Positions 41,702 through 49,878 of a stretch of DNA of 64,000 nt are shown here, piece by piece. The notes below the pieces were generated by a model that was not told the origin of the DNA, did not search any database, and saw only the letters and a list, made by a program, of their open reading frames with translations. The stretch comes from Streptomyces parvus (GTDB lineage: Bacteria > Actinomycetota > Actinomycetes > Streptomycetales > Streptomycetaceae). A program made the translations under genes and the position numbers. The stretch lies in assembly GCF_032121415.1 (NCBI RefSeq), contig NZ_CP135079.1, positions 5,642,001 to 5,706,000 of the forward strand. Direction: 5' to 3'. How positions within the stretch are numbered: position 1 is the first letter of the stretch; each line of letters begins with the position of its first letter.

Positions 41702-43462
41702 TCAGTCGTCCGCGAGCACCAGGCAGGACTCCGGCGGCAGGTGCAGCACCCCGTCCGGCCCCGGCGCCTCGACCGGCTCCCAGGCTGCCAGCACCCGCCC
41801 CCCGGAACGGCGGTGGCGTCCGAGGCCGAGCGGGATGGCGGCGGGCTTGTCGGCCAGGTTCACCACGACCCGCAGATCCCCCCTGCGGTAGGCGAACCAC
41901 CGTGCGTCCTCGTCGAACGCGGTCTTCACCGAAGCCAGGTCGGGGTCGTGCAGATCGGGCAACGTCCGCCGCAGCGCGATCAGTTCGCGGTACCACGCGA
42001 GCAGCCGGGCGTGCGGTTCGCGCTCCGGCTCGGACCAGTCGAGGCAGGACCGGTCCCGGGTCGCCGGGTCCTGCGGGTCGGGGATCTCCTCCTCCGCCCA
42101 GCCGTGCGCCCCGAACTCCCGCCGCCTGCCGTTGCGGACGGCCTCGGCCAGCTCCGGGTCCGTGTGGTCGGTGAAGAACTGCCACGGAGTGCGCGCCCCC
42201 CACTCCTCGCCCATGAACAGCATCGGGGTGAAGGGGCCCGTCAGCACGAGCGCGGCGGCGCACGCCTGGAGGCCAGGGGAGAGGGAGGAGGCCAGCCGGT
42301 CGCCCAGCGCCCGGTTGCCGATCTGGTCGTGCGTCTGCGCGTAGCCGACGAAGCGGTGCGCCGGAGTGCGGGACACGTCGACCGGGCGGCCGTGGCTCCG
42401 GCCCCGGAAGCTGGACCACGTCCCGTTGTGGAAGAACGCCGACGTCACCGTCTTGGCGAGGGCGGCCAGCGGAGCCCGGGCGAAGTCGGCGTAATAGCCC
42501 TGGGACTCGCCGGTGAGCGCGGTGTGCAGGGCGTGGTGGAAGTCGTCGTTCCACTGGGCGTGCAGCCCGAGGCCGCCCGCCGGGCGCGGGGTCGTGGTGC
42601 GCGGATCGCAGAGGTCGGACTCGGCGATCAGCCCGAGCGGCCGACCCAGCTCCACCGCCAGCGCGTCCACCGCCGCCGACAGCTCCTCCAGGAACGTCAG
42701 CGCCCGGGTGTCGGCCAGGGCGTGCACCGCGTCCAGCCGCAGCCCGTCGAGCCGGTAGTCGCGCAGCCAGGCCAGGGCGCTGCCCAGCAGGAACGCCCGC
42801 ACCTCGTCCGAGCCCGGCGCGTCCAGATTGACCGCCGCGCCCCACGGGGTGTGGTGGGTGTCGGTGAAGTACGGGCCGAAGGCGGGGAGGTGGTTGCCGG
42901 AGGGGCCCAGGTGGTTGTGGACGACGTCCAGGACCACTCCGAGCCCCAGCCCGTGCGCCGTGTCGACAAAGCGCTTCAGCCCCTCGGGCCCGCCGTACGG
43001 CTCGTGCACGGCCCACAGTGAGACGCCCTCGTACCCCCACCCGTTGACGCCCGGGAACGGGCAGAGGGGCATCAGTGACACATGGGTGACCCCCAGCTCC
43101 GCCAGATGGCCCAGCCGGGCCGCCGCCGCGTCGAAGGTGCCCTCCGGGGTGTACGTCCCCACATGCAGCTCGTACAGCACGGCCCGGTTCAGCCGGCGCC
43201 CGGCCCACCCGTTGCGCCAGGCGTACGCCTCCTGGTCGACGACCGCGCTCGGGCCGTCGGGCCCGTCCGGCTGGCGCCGCGAACGGGGGTCCGGCAGCAG
43301 GGGGCCGTCGTCCACCCGGAAGCCGTACCGGTCCCCGTCCGAGGCCTCCGCCCGAGCCGTCCACCACCCCTCGCGCCCCGCGTCACGCTCCATGGGAGAC
43401 CGGACATCCGCCGCCTCCAGCACGACCGAGCCCGCATCGGGGGCCCACACCTCGAACTGCAT
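41702..43462 (-). CDS. treZ: Malto-oligosyltrehalose trehalohydrolase, 586 aa
   Basis: GH13 enzyme that releases trehalose from maltooligosyl trehalose. The opening MQFEVWAPDAGSVVLEA is the CBM48-like N-terminal domain. The catalytic barrel shows GLRLDAVHAL (nucleophile Asp), LIAESDL (acid Glu) and TSAFFHNG then AQTHDQIGN (third Asp). ATG at 43462 with GAGGAG upstream; the open frame extends further but without a better site. treY, which makes its substrate, lies 6.4 kb away on the same strand. Confidence 0.95.
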   Translation of the reverse strand: MQFEVWAPDAGSVVLEAADVRSPMERDAGREGWWTARAEASDGDRYGFRVDDGPLLPDPRSRRQPDGPDGPSAVVDQEAYAWRNGWAGRRLNRAVLYELHVGTYTPEGTFDAAAARLGHLAELGVTHVSLMPLCPFPGVNGWGYEGVSLWAVHEPYGGPEGLKRFVDTAHGLGLGVVLDVVHNHLGPSGNHLPAFGPYFTDTHHTPWGAAVNLDAPGSDEVRAFLLGSALAWLRDYRLDGLRLDAVHALADTRALTFLEELSAAVDALAVELGRPLGLIAESDLCDPRTTTPRPAGGLGLHAQWNDDFHHALHTALTGESQGYYADFARAPLAALAKTVTSAFFHNGTWSSFRGRSHGRPVDVSRTPAHRFVGYAQTHDQIGNRALGDRLASSLSPGLQACAAALVLTGPFTPMLFMGEEWGARTPWQFFTDHTDPELAEAVRNGRRREFGAHGWAEEEIPDPQDPATRDRSCLDWSEPEREPHARLLAWYRELIALRRTLPDLHDPDLASVKTAFDEDARWFAYRRGDLRVVVNLADKPAAIPLGLGRHRRSGGRVLAAWEPVEAPGPDGVLHLPPESCLVLADD

Positions 43463-43635
43463 CCACCACTCCTCGTCCCTGGGCGGGGCGCGCGGTCGCC
43501 CGGGGGCGGGCTCCACGATCCACGCGACAGGCTCTGTTGCCGCCCGCCACCGGCGATTAAGGTCTGGTCCTGATCATTGCCCGGCGAGGCGCCCGCTCAT
43601 ACGGATTTCCCCACGTACGGCTGCTGGAGGCCGCG

Positions 43636-45021
43636 ATGACCCTGCCGATCTTCCCGCCCGGCTTCCTCTGGGGAGCCTCGTCCTCCGCGTTCCAGACCGA
43701 GGGGGCGGTGGACGAGGACGGCAAGGGCCCCTCGGGCTGGGACGCCTTCGCCGCGCTGCCCGGCCGGATCAAGGACGGCACCGACACCACCCGGGGCACC
43801 GGCTTCCACGCCCGCTACCGCGAGGACGTCGCCCTGCTGGCCGGGCTCGGCGCCGACGCCTTCCGGTTCTCCGTCAGCTGGCCCCGCGTGGTGCCCGGCG
43901 GCAGCGGGGCCGTCAACGCCGACGGGCTCGACTTCTACGACCGGCTCGTCGACGAGCTGTGCGCCCACGGCATCACCCCCGCCCCGACCCTCTACCACTG
44001 GGACACTCCGCTCCCGCTGGAGGAGGCGGGCGGCTGGCTCGACCGGGACACCGCCTACCGCTTCGCCGAGTACGCGGGCATCGTCGCCGAACGCCTCGCC
44101 GACCGGGTCCCCATGTGGATCACGATCAACGAACCCGCCGAGGTCACGCTCCTCGGCTACGCACTCGGCGAGCACGCCCCCGGCCGCACCCTCCTCTTCG
44201 ACGCCCTGCCCGCCGCCCACCACCAGCTCCTCGCCCACGGCCTCGCCGTCCGCGCCCTGCGCGCGGCCGGCGCGGACAACATCGGCGCCGCCTTCTCCCA
44301 CGCCCCCGTCTGGACGGCCGGGGACAGCGACGAGGACCGCTTCGGCGCGGAGTTGTACGACACGCTCACCAACTGGCTCTTCGCCGACCCCGTCCTCACC
44401 GGCCGCTACCCGGACGAGAACCTCGCCGCCCTGATGCCGGGCCCGGCCGCCGAGGACCTGAAGGTCATCTCCACCCCGCTCGACTGGTACGGGATCAACT
44501 ACTACAACCCGACCCTCGTCGGCGCACCCCGCCCGGAGGCCCTGGAAAAATTCTCCGGCTTCACCATGCCCGCCGGACTCCCCTTCGGAATACGGGAGAT
44601 CGAGGGGTACGAGAAGACCGGCTTCGGCTGGCCCGTCGTCCCCGAGGGCCTCACCGAGATCGTCACCACCCTGCACACCCGCTACGGCGACCGCCTCCCG
44701 CCGCTCTACGTCACGGAGAACGGCTGCGCCCTGGAGGAAACCCACGCCGACGACCGCCGCATCGCCTACCTGGAGAGCCACCTGAGCGCCCTGCGCGCGG
44801 CGATGGACGCCGGGGTGGACGTACGCGGCTACTTCACCTGGTCGCTGACCGACAACGTGGAGTGGACGGAAGGGGCCTCCCAGCGGTTCGGCCTGGTCCA
44901 CATCGACTACGCGACCCTGACGCGTACGCCCAAGCGGTCCTACGCCTGGTACCGCGACCTGATCCGCGCACAGAAGCGGAACCCGGCGGTCGAGGGGGCT
45001 TACGCGACACCGCCCGAATGA
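43636..45021 (+). CDS. Beta-glucosidase, GH1 family, 461 aa
   Basis: GH1 (beta/alpha)8 barrel hydrolase. The acid/base Glu is in TINEPAEVT, the nucleophile in the family motif VTENGCAL. The opening PPGFLWGASSSAFQTEG is the GH1 N-terminal signature. No signal peptide, so intracellular use of imported oligosaccharide is likely. ATG at 43636, GGAGG upstream. It overlaps the GH29 gene by four bases (ATGA). The neighbouring glycosidase suggests they act on the same class of imported glycans. Confidence 0.95.
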   Translation: MTLPIFPPGFLWGASSSAFQTEGAVDEDGKGPSGWDAFAALPGRIKDGTDTTRGTGFHARYREDVALLAGLGADAFRFSVSWPRVVPGGSGAVNADGLDFYDRLVDELCAHGITPAPTLYHWDTPLPLEEAGGWLDRDTAYRFAEYAGIVAERLADRVPMWITINEPAEVTLLGYALGEHAPGRTLLFDALPAAHHQLLAHGLAVRALRAAGADNIGAAFSHAPVWTAGDSDEDRFGAELYDTLTNWLFADPVLTGRYPDENLAALMPGPAAEDLKVISTPLDWYGINYYNPTLVGAPRPEALEKFSGFTMPAGLPFGIREIEGYEKTGFGWPVVPEGLTEIVTTLHTRYGDRLPPLYVTENGCALEETHADDRRIAYLESHLSALRAAMDAGVDVRGYFTWSLTDNVEWTEGASQRFGLVHIDYATLTRTPKRSYAWYRDLIRAQKRNPAVEGAYATPPE

Positions 45022-46166
45022 TCAATACTCCCGCCATGGTCGCTTCATGGTGGTCCCGGGCCCGGCTGGGGATCTTCGTTCACTGGACACCCGCATCCGT
45101 CCCCGGCTGGGCCCCGCCCTACGTCCCCGCCGCCGAACTCCCGGCGGCGGGCCGGCGTGCGCCGCTGGGCTGGACCTCGTACGCGGAGTGGTACGAGAAC
45201 GCGCTCCGCTTCCCCGGCTCTCCGGCAGCCGCCCACCACCGCGCCACCTACGGAAAGCGCCCCTACACGGACTTCGGCCGAGACTTCGAGGACGGGCTCG
45301 CAGGCTGGGACCCGGCCGCCTGGGCCCGCTCCTTCCGCGAGGCCGGGGCCGGATACGCGGTCCTGGTCACCAAGCACCACGACGGGTACTGCCTCTGGCC
45401 CTCGGAGACGGAGAACCCGCACCGCTCCGGCTGGCACACCACCCGGGACGTGGTCGGCGAGTTCGCCGAAGCCGTACGGGCCGAGGGCCTGCGCTTCGGC
45501 GTCTACTACTCCGGCGGACTCGACTGGACCTTCGACGACCGGCCCATCGGCACGGCGGCCGACATGTTCTCCGCCGTCCCGCGCGGACGCTACCCCGCCT
45601 ACGCGGACGTGCAGATGCGGGAGCTGATCCGCCGCTACCGGCCCGACATCCTCTGGAACGACATCGCCTGGCCCGCCTCCGCCGACGAGATCCGCTCGCT
45701 GGTCGACTTCTACCGCTTCACCGTCCCGCACGGCGTCGTCAACGACCGTCTGCTGCCCTACGCACCGCACTGGCGAGGGTTGCGTCTGCCGGGCGCGAAG
45801 GCCCTGTACAACTGGTGGGACCGCCGGACGGTGGCGCAGGGCGAGGGCTTCGTCCCGCGCACACCACCCGTCTTCGACTTCCGTACGCCGGAGTACGCCC
45901 GCTACGAGGGCTCCGACCCGTACGAGATCACCCGGGGCGTCGACCACAGCTTCGGCTTCAACCGCAACTCCGGCCCGGACGCCTTCATCGACCGCGCGAC
46001 GCTGACCTCACTGGTCCGCGACACGGCGGCCGACGGCGGGAACGTGCTGCTCAACGTGGGGCCGCGCGGCGAGGACGCGACGATCCCCGCCGAGCAGCGA
46101 CTCCGCCTGGAGTGGCTGGCCGAGGAGGCCGGGGCCCTCACGCCAGATGGACCCACTCCTGGGTGA
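45018..46166 (+). CDS. Alpha-L-fucosidase, GH29 family, 382 aa
   Basis: GH29 hydrolase. The conserved opening WWSRARLGIFVHW and the stretch VLVTKHHDGYCLWPS are typical. The active-site aspartate should be the one in DILWNDIAWP, with family support from FGVYYSGGLDW. No signal peptide is seen. Start ATG 45018 overlaps the stop of the GH1 gene; ATG 45036 is a possible later start. The 3' end overlaps the convergent GNAT gene by 29 bases. The length is that of a compact GH29 catalytic domain, with no carbohydrate-binding module. Confidence 0.88.
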   Translation: MINTPAMVASWWSRARLGIFVHWTPASVPGWAPPYVPAAELPAAGRRAPLGWTSYAEWYENALRFPGSPAAAHHRATYGKRPYTDFGRDFEDGLAGWDPAAWARSFREAGAGYAVLVTKHHDGYCLWPSETENPHRSGWHTTRDVVGEFAEAVRAEGLRFGVYYSGGLDWTFDDRPIGTAADMFSAVPRGRYPAYADVQMRELIRRYRPDILWNDIAWPASADEIRSLVDFYRFTVPHGVVNDRLLPYAPHWRGLRLPGAKALYNWWDRRTVAQGEGFVPRTPPVFDFRTPEYARYEGSDPYEITRGVDHSFGFNRNSGPDAFIDRATLTSLVRDTAADGGNVLLNVGPRGEDATIPAEQRLRLEWLAEEAGALTPDGPTPG

Positions 46167-47049
46167 CGGGGTACCCGGCGCGGGCGAACGCGGCGGCCAT
46201 CGGCACGTTCCCCTGGTCCGTGGCTCCCGCGACGAATTCGGCGCCCTGCTCGACCAGGAAGCGCGTGCACTCCACCAGCAGGTCGTAGCCGTAGCCGTGC
46301 CCGCGCGCCTCGGGAACGACCCCGATGAAGCCGACGCAGGGCCCCGACGGGTTGTGCGCCGGCACCTGGATGCCCGCCACCTCCCCGTCCGGGGTGTACG
46401 CGAGCCGCCACCACTCCCTCGGCGAGGGACACCAGTGGAAGAACTCCAACTCCTCGCGCGCCGCCGCCTCCAGACCGCCGGGGCCCTCGATGGCCTTGCG
46501 GGCATGGGCGTCCAGCGTCGCCGAGTGCACCCGGCGCAGCACATCGAGGATGACCTCGTCGTCCGGCTCCGGACGGTAGGTGAGCCGGCCCGTCCGCTCG
46601 GGCAGCGGGCAGCCGGGGGTCCAGCGGTAGCGGTAGCGCTCGACCAGTGGCTTCAACCCGGCCGCGGTCGCGGCGGCGACCCGCTCCTCGACGGCGGCCC
46701 GCACCGCCGGGTCGTCCCGCCATCCGGCGGGCGCGATCAGCTCGTACTCCTTGTCGAACGGGGCGCGGCGCAGGAGTTCGGCGCCCGCCTCCGCCTCCCC
46801 GTCCGCGAAGTCGAACCAGTTGAGCACGACGGGCTCGGTGTCCCCGGGCCCGCCCCACCAGGCGGCCCTGGCGACCACGGTGTCCCCGCGAAGGGCGACC
46901 CACGACCACTCGGGGCGGTACTCGCCGCCGTCGGCGGTCGAGGTGTAGCGGTGGCCGAAGGCGGCCCGGCCGACGAAGGGGCTGTCCTGGAACGTGGTGA
47001 AGAGTGCGGCGTCGCTCGGCGTGAGCGCGCGGATGACCGGATCGGTCAT
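46138..47049 (-). CDS. GNAT N-acetyltransferase, 303 aa
   Basis: The C-terminal half has the GNAT core, with the acetyl-CoA-binding stretch GVVPEARGHGYGYDLL and the following LVEQGAEFVAGATDQGNVPM. The N-terminal half is another degenerate GNAT-like region. Start ATG 47049. Substrate unknown. Directly upstream (47086-47172) is a tiny reading frame with a good ribosome site that may be a leader. Convergent overlap with GH29. Confidence 0.8.
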   Translation of the reverse strand: MTDPVIRALTPSDAALFTTFQDSPFVGRAAFGHRYTSTADGGEYRPEWSWVALRGDTVVARAAWWGGPGDTEPVVLNWFDFADGEAEAGAELLRRAPFDKEYELIAPAGWRDDPAVRAAVEERVAAATAAGLKPLVERYRYRWTPGCPLPERTGRLTYRPEPDDEVILDVLRRVHSATLDAHARKAIEGPGGLEAAAREELEFFHWCPSPREWWRLAYTPDGEVAGIQVPAHNPSGPCVGFIGVVPEARGHGYGYDLLVECTRFLVEQGAEFVAGATDQGNVPMAAAFARAGYPVTQEWVHLA

Positions 47050-47085
47050 GAAGGTGTCCTCCGGGACGGAATGCCGCGCTCCCGG

Positions 47086-47172
47086 TCAGACGAGGTCCGA
47101 CACCGCCCGGCGGACGGGACGGGAGCGCGAGAAGGATGTACTGCGGATGGTGGTGCGGCTGTTCCCGCGCAT
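47086..47172 (-). CDS. Possible 28-aa basic leader peptide
   Basis: ATG 47172 preceded by AAGGAGG at about nine bases. The peptide (MRGNSRTTIRSTSFSRSRPV at the start) is rich in Arg and Ser. Its stop is 36 bases before the GNAT start on the same strand, so it could be a leader of that gene or an independent small protein. Chance occurrence is not excluded. Confidence 0.4.
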   Translation of the reverse strand: MRGNSRTTIRSTSFSRSRPVRRAVSDLV

Positions 47173-47373
47173 GTCTCTCGCCTCCTTCCACGACGCACAT
47201 CGGATGTCGGTGCAGACCGTAGTGGTCGCTGGTGCCCGCCGTCCACCGAATATCCGTCCCTCCGCCTCCGGTTGCGCCCGTGGGCCCCTCGCGTTGCCGT
47301 CCCGTGAGACAGCGGCGCAGGTCAGCGCGGGAGGAAACACGGCCTCGTCTGGACACTCCGGGCCCTTCGGCCC

Positions 47374-47379
47374 GACAAT
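47374..47379 (+). promoter_or_regulatory. Putative -10 box for the leaderless FHA gene
   Basis: GACAAT ends 7 bases before the GTG start at 47387. Confidence 0.35.
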
Positions 47380-47386
47380 CGTCGAC

Positions 47387-48121
47387 GTGACATCCTCCTT
47401 CGAGTTCCACACGAGTTCCGCGCGGCTGTCGGACGCTCAGCGCGACCGTGTCGTGGGCGTGCTCAGAGAAGGTGCCGCACAGGGCAAGCTGTCGCACGAC
47501 ACCTTCATGCGGCGCATGGAACTCGCCCTCGTCGCCCGTCGCCCGGAGGAGCTGGCCGCCCTCACCGCCGATCTGGAGAGCGGCGGCCGCTGGTCGACGG
47601 GGCTGGTCCGCGCGGTGGGCGGGATCTCCGCCTTCCCCGGGCGGCTGCGCCGCGCCTGGCAGACCGAGCGGCTCCCCAAACTGCTGCTCCCCGCGCCCGG
47701 CCCGCATCCGCTGCTGATCGGCCGCGACCCGGGGAACGGGCTGCGCCTCAACCACGAGACGGTCTCCCGGCTGCATGCCGAACTCTCCGCGCAGAACGGC
47801 CGCTGGGTGCTGCGCGACCTCGGCTCCACCAACGGCACCTGCGTCAACGGCCAGCGGCTCGTCGGCTCCATCCCGGTGCGCGACGGCGACCAGGTGAGCT
47901 TCGGCCGGATGAGCTTCCGCCTCACCGCCCCGGACCGCCTTCCGGCGCAGCCGCCCCGGCCCCAGGACCGCCTGCCCGAACTGCCGCCGCACGCACCCCG
48001 GCCGGCCGCCGCCCCGCCCCAGCGCCCGCCGCACGCCGCCGAACCCCTGTCGAACGGGCCCGAACGCCCGCACCCCGGCTCCGACCGCCCGCCGCAGGGG
48101 CCCGGCCTCCCGTCGCTCTGA
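47387..48121 (+). CDS. FHA domain protein with DUF1707 region, 244 aa
   Basis: The N-terminal DUF1707 (SHOCT-like) segment RLSDAQRDRVVGVL to AALTADLE is followed by an FHA domain at about residues 105-185. The FHA signature shows GRDPGNGLRL, SRLHAELS and LGSTNGTCVNG. The C-terminus is Pro-rich and disordered. FHA domains bind phosphothreonine, so it may read signals from Ser/Thr kinases such as those at 30.9-35.5 kb; no evidence ties them. GTG 47387 is 7 bases after GACAAT and lacks a ribosome site. Confidence 0.88.
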   Translation: MTSSFEFHTSSARLSDAQRDRVVGVLREGAAQGKLSHDTFMRRMELALVARRPEELAALTADLESGGRWSTGLVRAVGGISAFPGRLRRAWQTERLPKLLLPAPGPHPLLIGRDPGNGLRLNHETVSRLHAELSAQNGRWVLRDLGSTNGTCVNGQRLVGSIPVRDGDQVSFGRMSFRLTAPDRLPAQPPRPQDRLPELPPHAPRPAAAPPQRPPHAAEPLSNGPERPHPGSDRPPQGPGLPSL

Positions 48122-48600
48122 GCCCCGGGCCCGTCCGCCCGCCGGAGGAGCCCGGTCTCCCGCCGGATGGTCCCGGCCCCCTCCGCCTGGGCCCTGTATC
48201 CCGTCCGCCCGACCCGGCTTTCCGCCTGACTGAGCCCGGCCCGGCTGTTCGCCTGAGCCTCGCGCTGCCACCCGCTGTAGGGCCCCGCCGGCTGCCTGAG
48301 CCCCGGTCCTGACCCGCCGCGGGTTCCCGCCCTCCCGTCGTGGTGAACCCCGCGCCCGGCCACTCGGGCGTCGCGCAGGGCCGCCTGCCGCAGGGCCCCT
48401 GGTCTCCTGCCCGCTGGGGCCCGCCCTCCCGCCATCCCGGCCCCGGCCGCCACCGCATGCCTGCCCACCGCCGGAACCCGCCCCGCGCCCCGGCGAACCC
48501 TCACCCGAACGGCCGTACGCCGACTGCGGCGCGCCCCCGTCGGTGGTCCGCTGGGAGGACGCGCGCCGGCCGTCGGCGCACCGACTCCAGGGGGTGCGGG
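48122..48600. other. Intergenic, ghost of the FHA Pro-rich tail
   Basis: 479 bases of very GC-rich DNA between the FHA and P450-like genes. In the frame shifted by one base from the FHA gene, about 48122-48312 reads as a further Pro/Gly/Arg-rich tail (for example VRPPEEPGLPPDGPGP), like the end of FHA. It may be a tail lost by a frameshift, or chance reading of GC-rich DNA. No other feature seen. Confidence 0.4.
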
Positions 48601-49635
48601 ATGCCGGTCGAACGCCCCGACGCCCTACCCGCCGCCCGTCGTCCGCACCGGCTCTCGGGCGGCCTGCCGGGCCTGCTGGCACCGGGGGCCACGACAGATC
48701 CGTACCGGCTGCGCCTCTACCGCCTGCTGCGCACCGACTACCCCCTCGGCTACGACCCGGCCCTCGGCGCCTGGCTGCTGAGCCGGTACGGGGATGTGGC
48801 CCTGGCCCTCACGGACCACCGGTTCACCGGCTACCCGTACGACGGGGCCCCGCGCGGCCGGGCCCCCGTCCCGCTCGGCCTCTGCCGGGGCAGCCAACTC
48901 TGCGGCCCGCTCACCGTGCCGTGGAGCACCGCCGCCCCTGCCGTCGAGCGGACGGCGTACGTCCTGGCCCGCCGGATCGCCGGGCGCGACCGCGCGGATC
49001 TGGTCGCCGACTTCTGCCGGTGGCTGCCCGCCGGGGCCGCTGCGGCCGCCGCCGGGCTCGCCCGCCCGGACCTGAGCACCCTGCCCCGGGGCGCCCGCCA
49101 TCGCCGTACCGTCGGGGGAGCCGGTGACTGCACCGGGTCCACCGCGCTCCGCGAGCACGCCCTCGCCTCGTTCCTCGCGAACATGCTCGACGACCCCGAC
49201 CTGCTGGCCGCCGCGACCGCCGGAGAAGCGCGCGGGGAAGGCTCCGGTTCGCTGCTCGGGCGGGCCTGGGCCGAGACGCTGCGCCGCGATCCGCCCGTCC
49301 AGATCGTGCTGCGCCGCACCCGCACCGAGGTCTCCGTCAGCGGGGGCACGCTCCCCGCCGACGCACCCGTCGCCTGCCTCATCGGCGCGGCGGGCCGCGA
49401 CCCGGCCCGGTTCGCCGCACCCGACCGGTTCGACCCGCTGCGCGCCGACGCCGACCCGCTGCTCATCGGCCCGGCCGACTGCCCTGCTGCCCTCCTCGGC
49501 AGGCTGGAGGCCGAACACGGTCTGCGCGCCCTGCTGACGGCGATGCCCGGCATCCGCTGGGCGGACGGCTTCCGCCCGGTGGCGGGCGGCCTCCTCACCC
49601 GCGGCCCGCGCGCCCTCCTCGTACGCCCGTCCTGA
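48601..49635 (+). CDS. Degenerate cytochrome-P450-like protein, 344 aa
   Basis: ATG at 48601 after a GGGGGTGCGG stretch. Parts of a P450 are recognisable: an ExxR-like ETLR in GRAWAETLRRDPPV, and the following RRTRTEVSVSGGTLPADAP and RDPARFAAPDRFDPLR. The haem loop is degenerate: IGPADCPAALLG keeps the Cys but not the FGxG frame. The oxygen-binding AGxxT helix motif is not evident. The total length is about 60 residues short of a normal P450. It may not bind haem normally; alternatives are a scaffold role or early decay. Whether it works with the FHA protein is unknown. Confidence 0.6.
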   Translation: MPVERPDALPAARRPHRLSGGLPGLLAPGATTDPYRLRLYRLLRTDYPLGYDPALGAWLLSRYGDVALALTDHRFTGYPYDGAPRGRAPVPLGLCRGSQLCGPLTVPWSTAAPAVERTAYVLARRIAGRDRADLVADFCRWLPAGAAAAAAGLARPDLSTLPRGARHRRTVGGAGDCTGSTALREHALASFLANMLDDPDLLAAATAGEARGEGSGSLLGRAWAETLRRDPPVQIVLRRTRTEVSVSGGTLPADAPVACLIGAAGRDPARFAAPDRFDPLRADADPLLIGPADCPAALLGRLEAEHGLRALLTAMPGIRWADGFRPVAGGLLTRGPRALLVRPS

Positions 49636-49762
49636 CGGCGGCAGCACGAGCCGACCGAGCATGCCCCGGCGCCCGGCCCGGAGCGCGGGCCGACCGCGCA
49701 CCTCCCGAGCCGGGCCCTCCCTCCCCGGAGACGCGCCGCCGCACCCCGGGAGAGGCAGCCCC

Positions 49763-49790
49763 GACGGGGAGGGACCGGACCGGTCCCGTC
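49763..49790. terminator. Hairpin between the P450-like and treY genes
   Basis: 7-bp perfect stem around GAC (49771-49777 against 49781-49787), with a competing outer GACGGG/CCCGTC pairing. Convergent genes on both sides. Confidence 0.5.
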
Positions 49791-49796
49791 AGCTCC

Positions 49797-49878
49797 CCAC
49801 CCGCCGCAGCAGCGCCACCGGCTCTCCGCGGAGGGGCGCCTCCATCAGCCGGCCACCCGCCGCAGCAGCGCCACCGGC
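49797..49878. repeat. 26-base direct repeat at the treY 3' end
   Basis: Identical 26 bases at 49797-49822 and 49853-49878, period 56. The right copy encodes the PVALLRRVAG end of TreY; the left copy, past the stop, could encode PVALLRRVGS in another frame. Suggests duplication or replacement of the gene end. Confidence 0.7.

Larger units (their letters stand above)
47050..47386. other. Intergenic region between GNAT and FHA genes
   Basis: 337 bases, divergent. It holds the possible 28-aa peptide (minus strand) and the FHA promoter (GACAAT at 47374). Otherwise I see no feature. Confidence 0.4.

Noticed and set aside
46138..46166. Convergent overlap of the GH29 and GNAT genes as an error
   Set aside because: A 29-base tail-to-tail overlap is normal in dense genomes, and both ends look intact.
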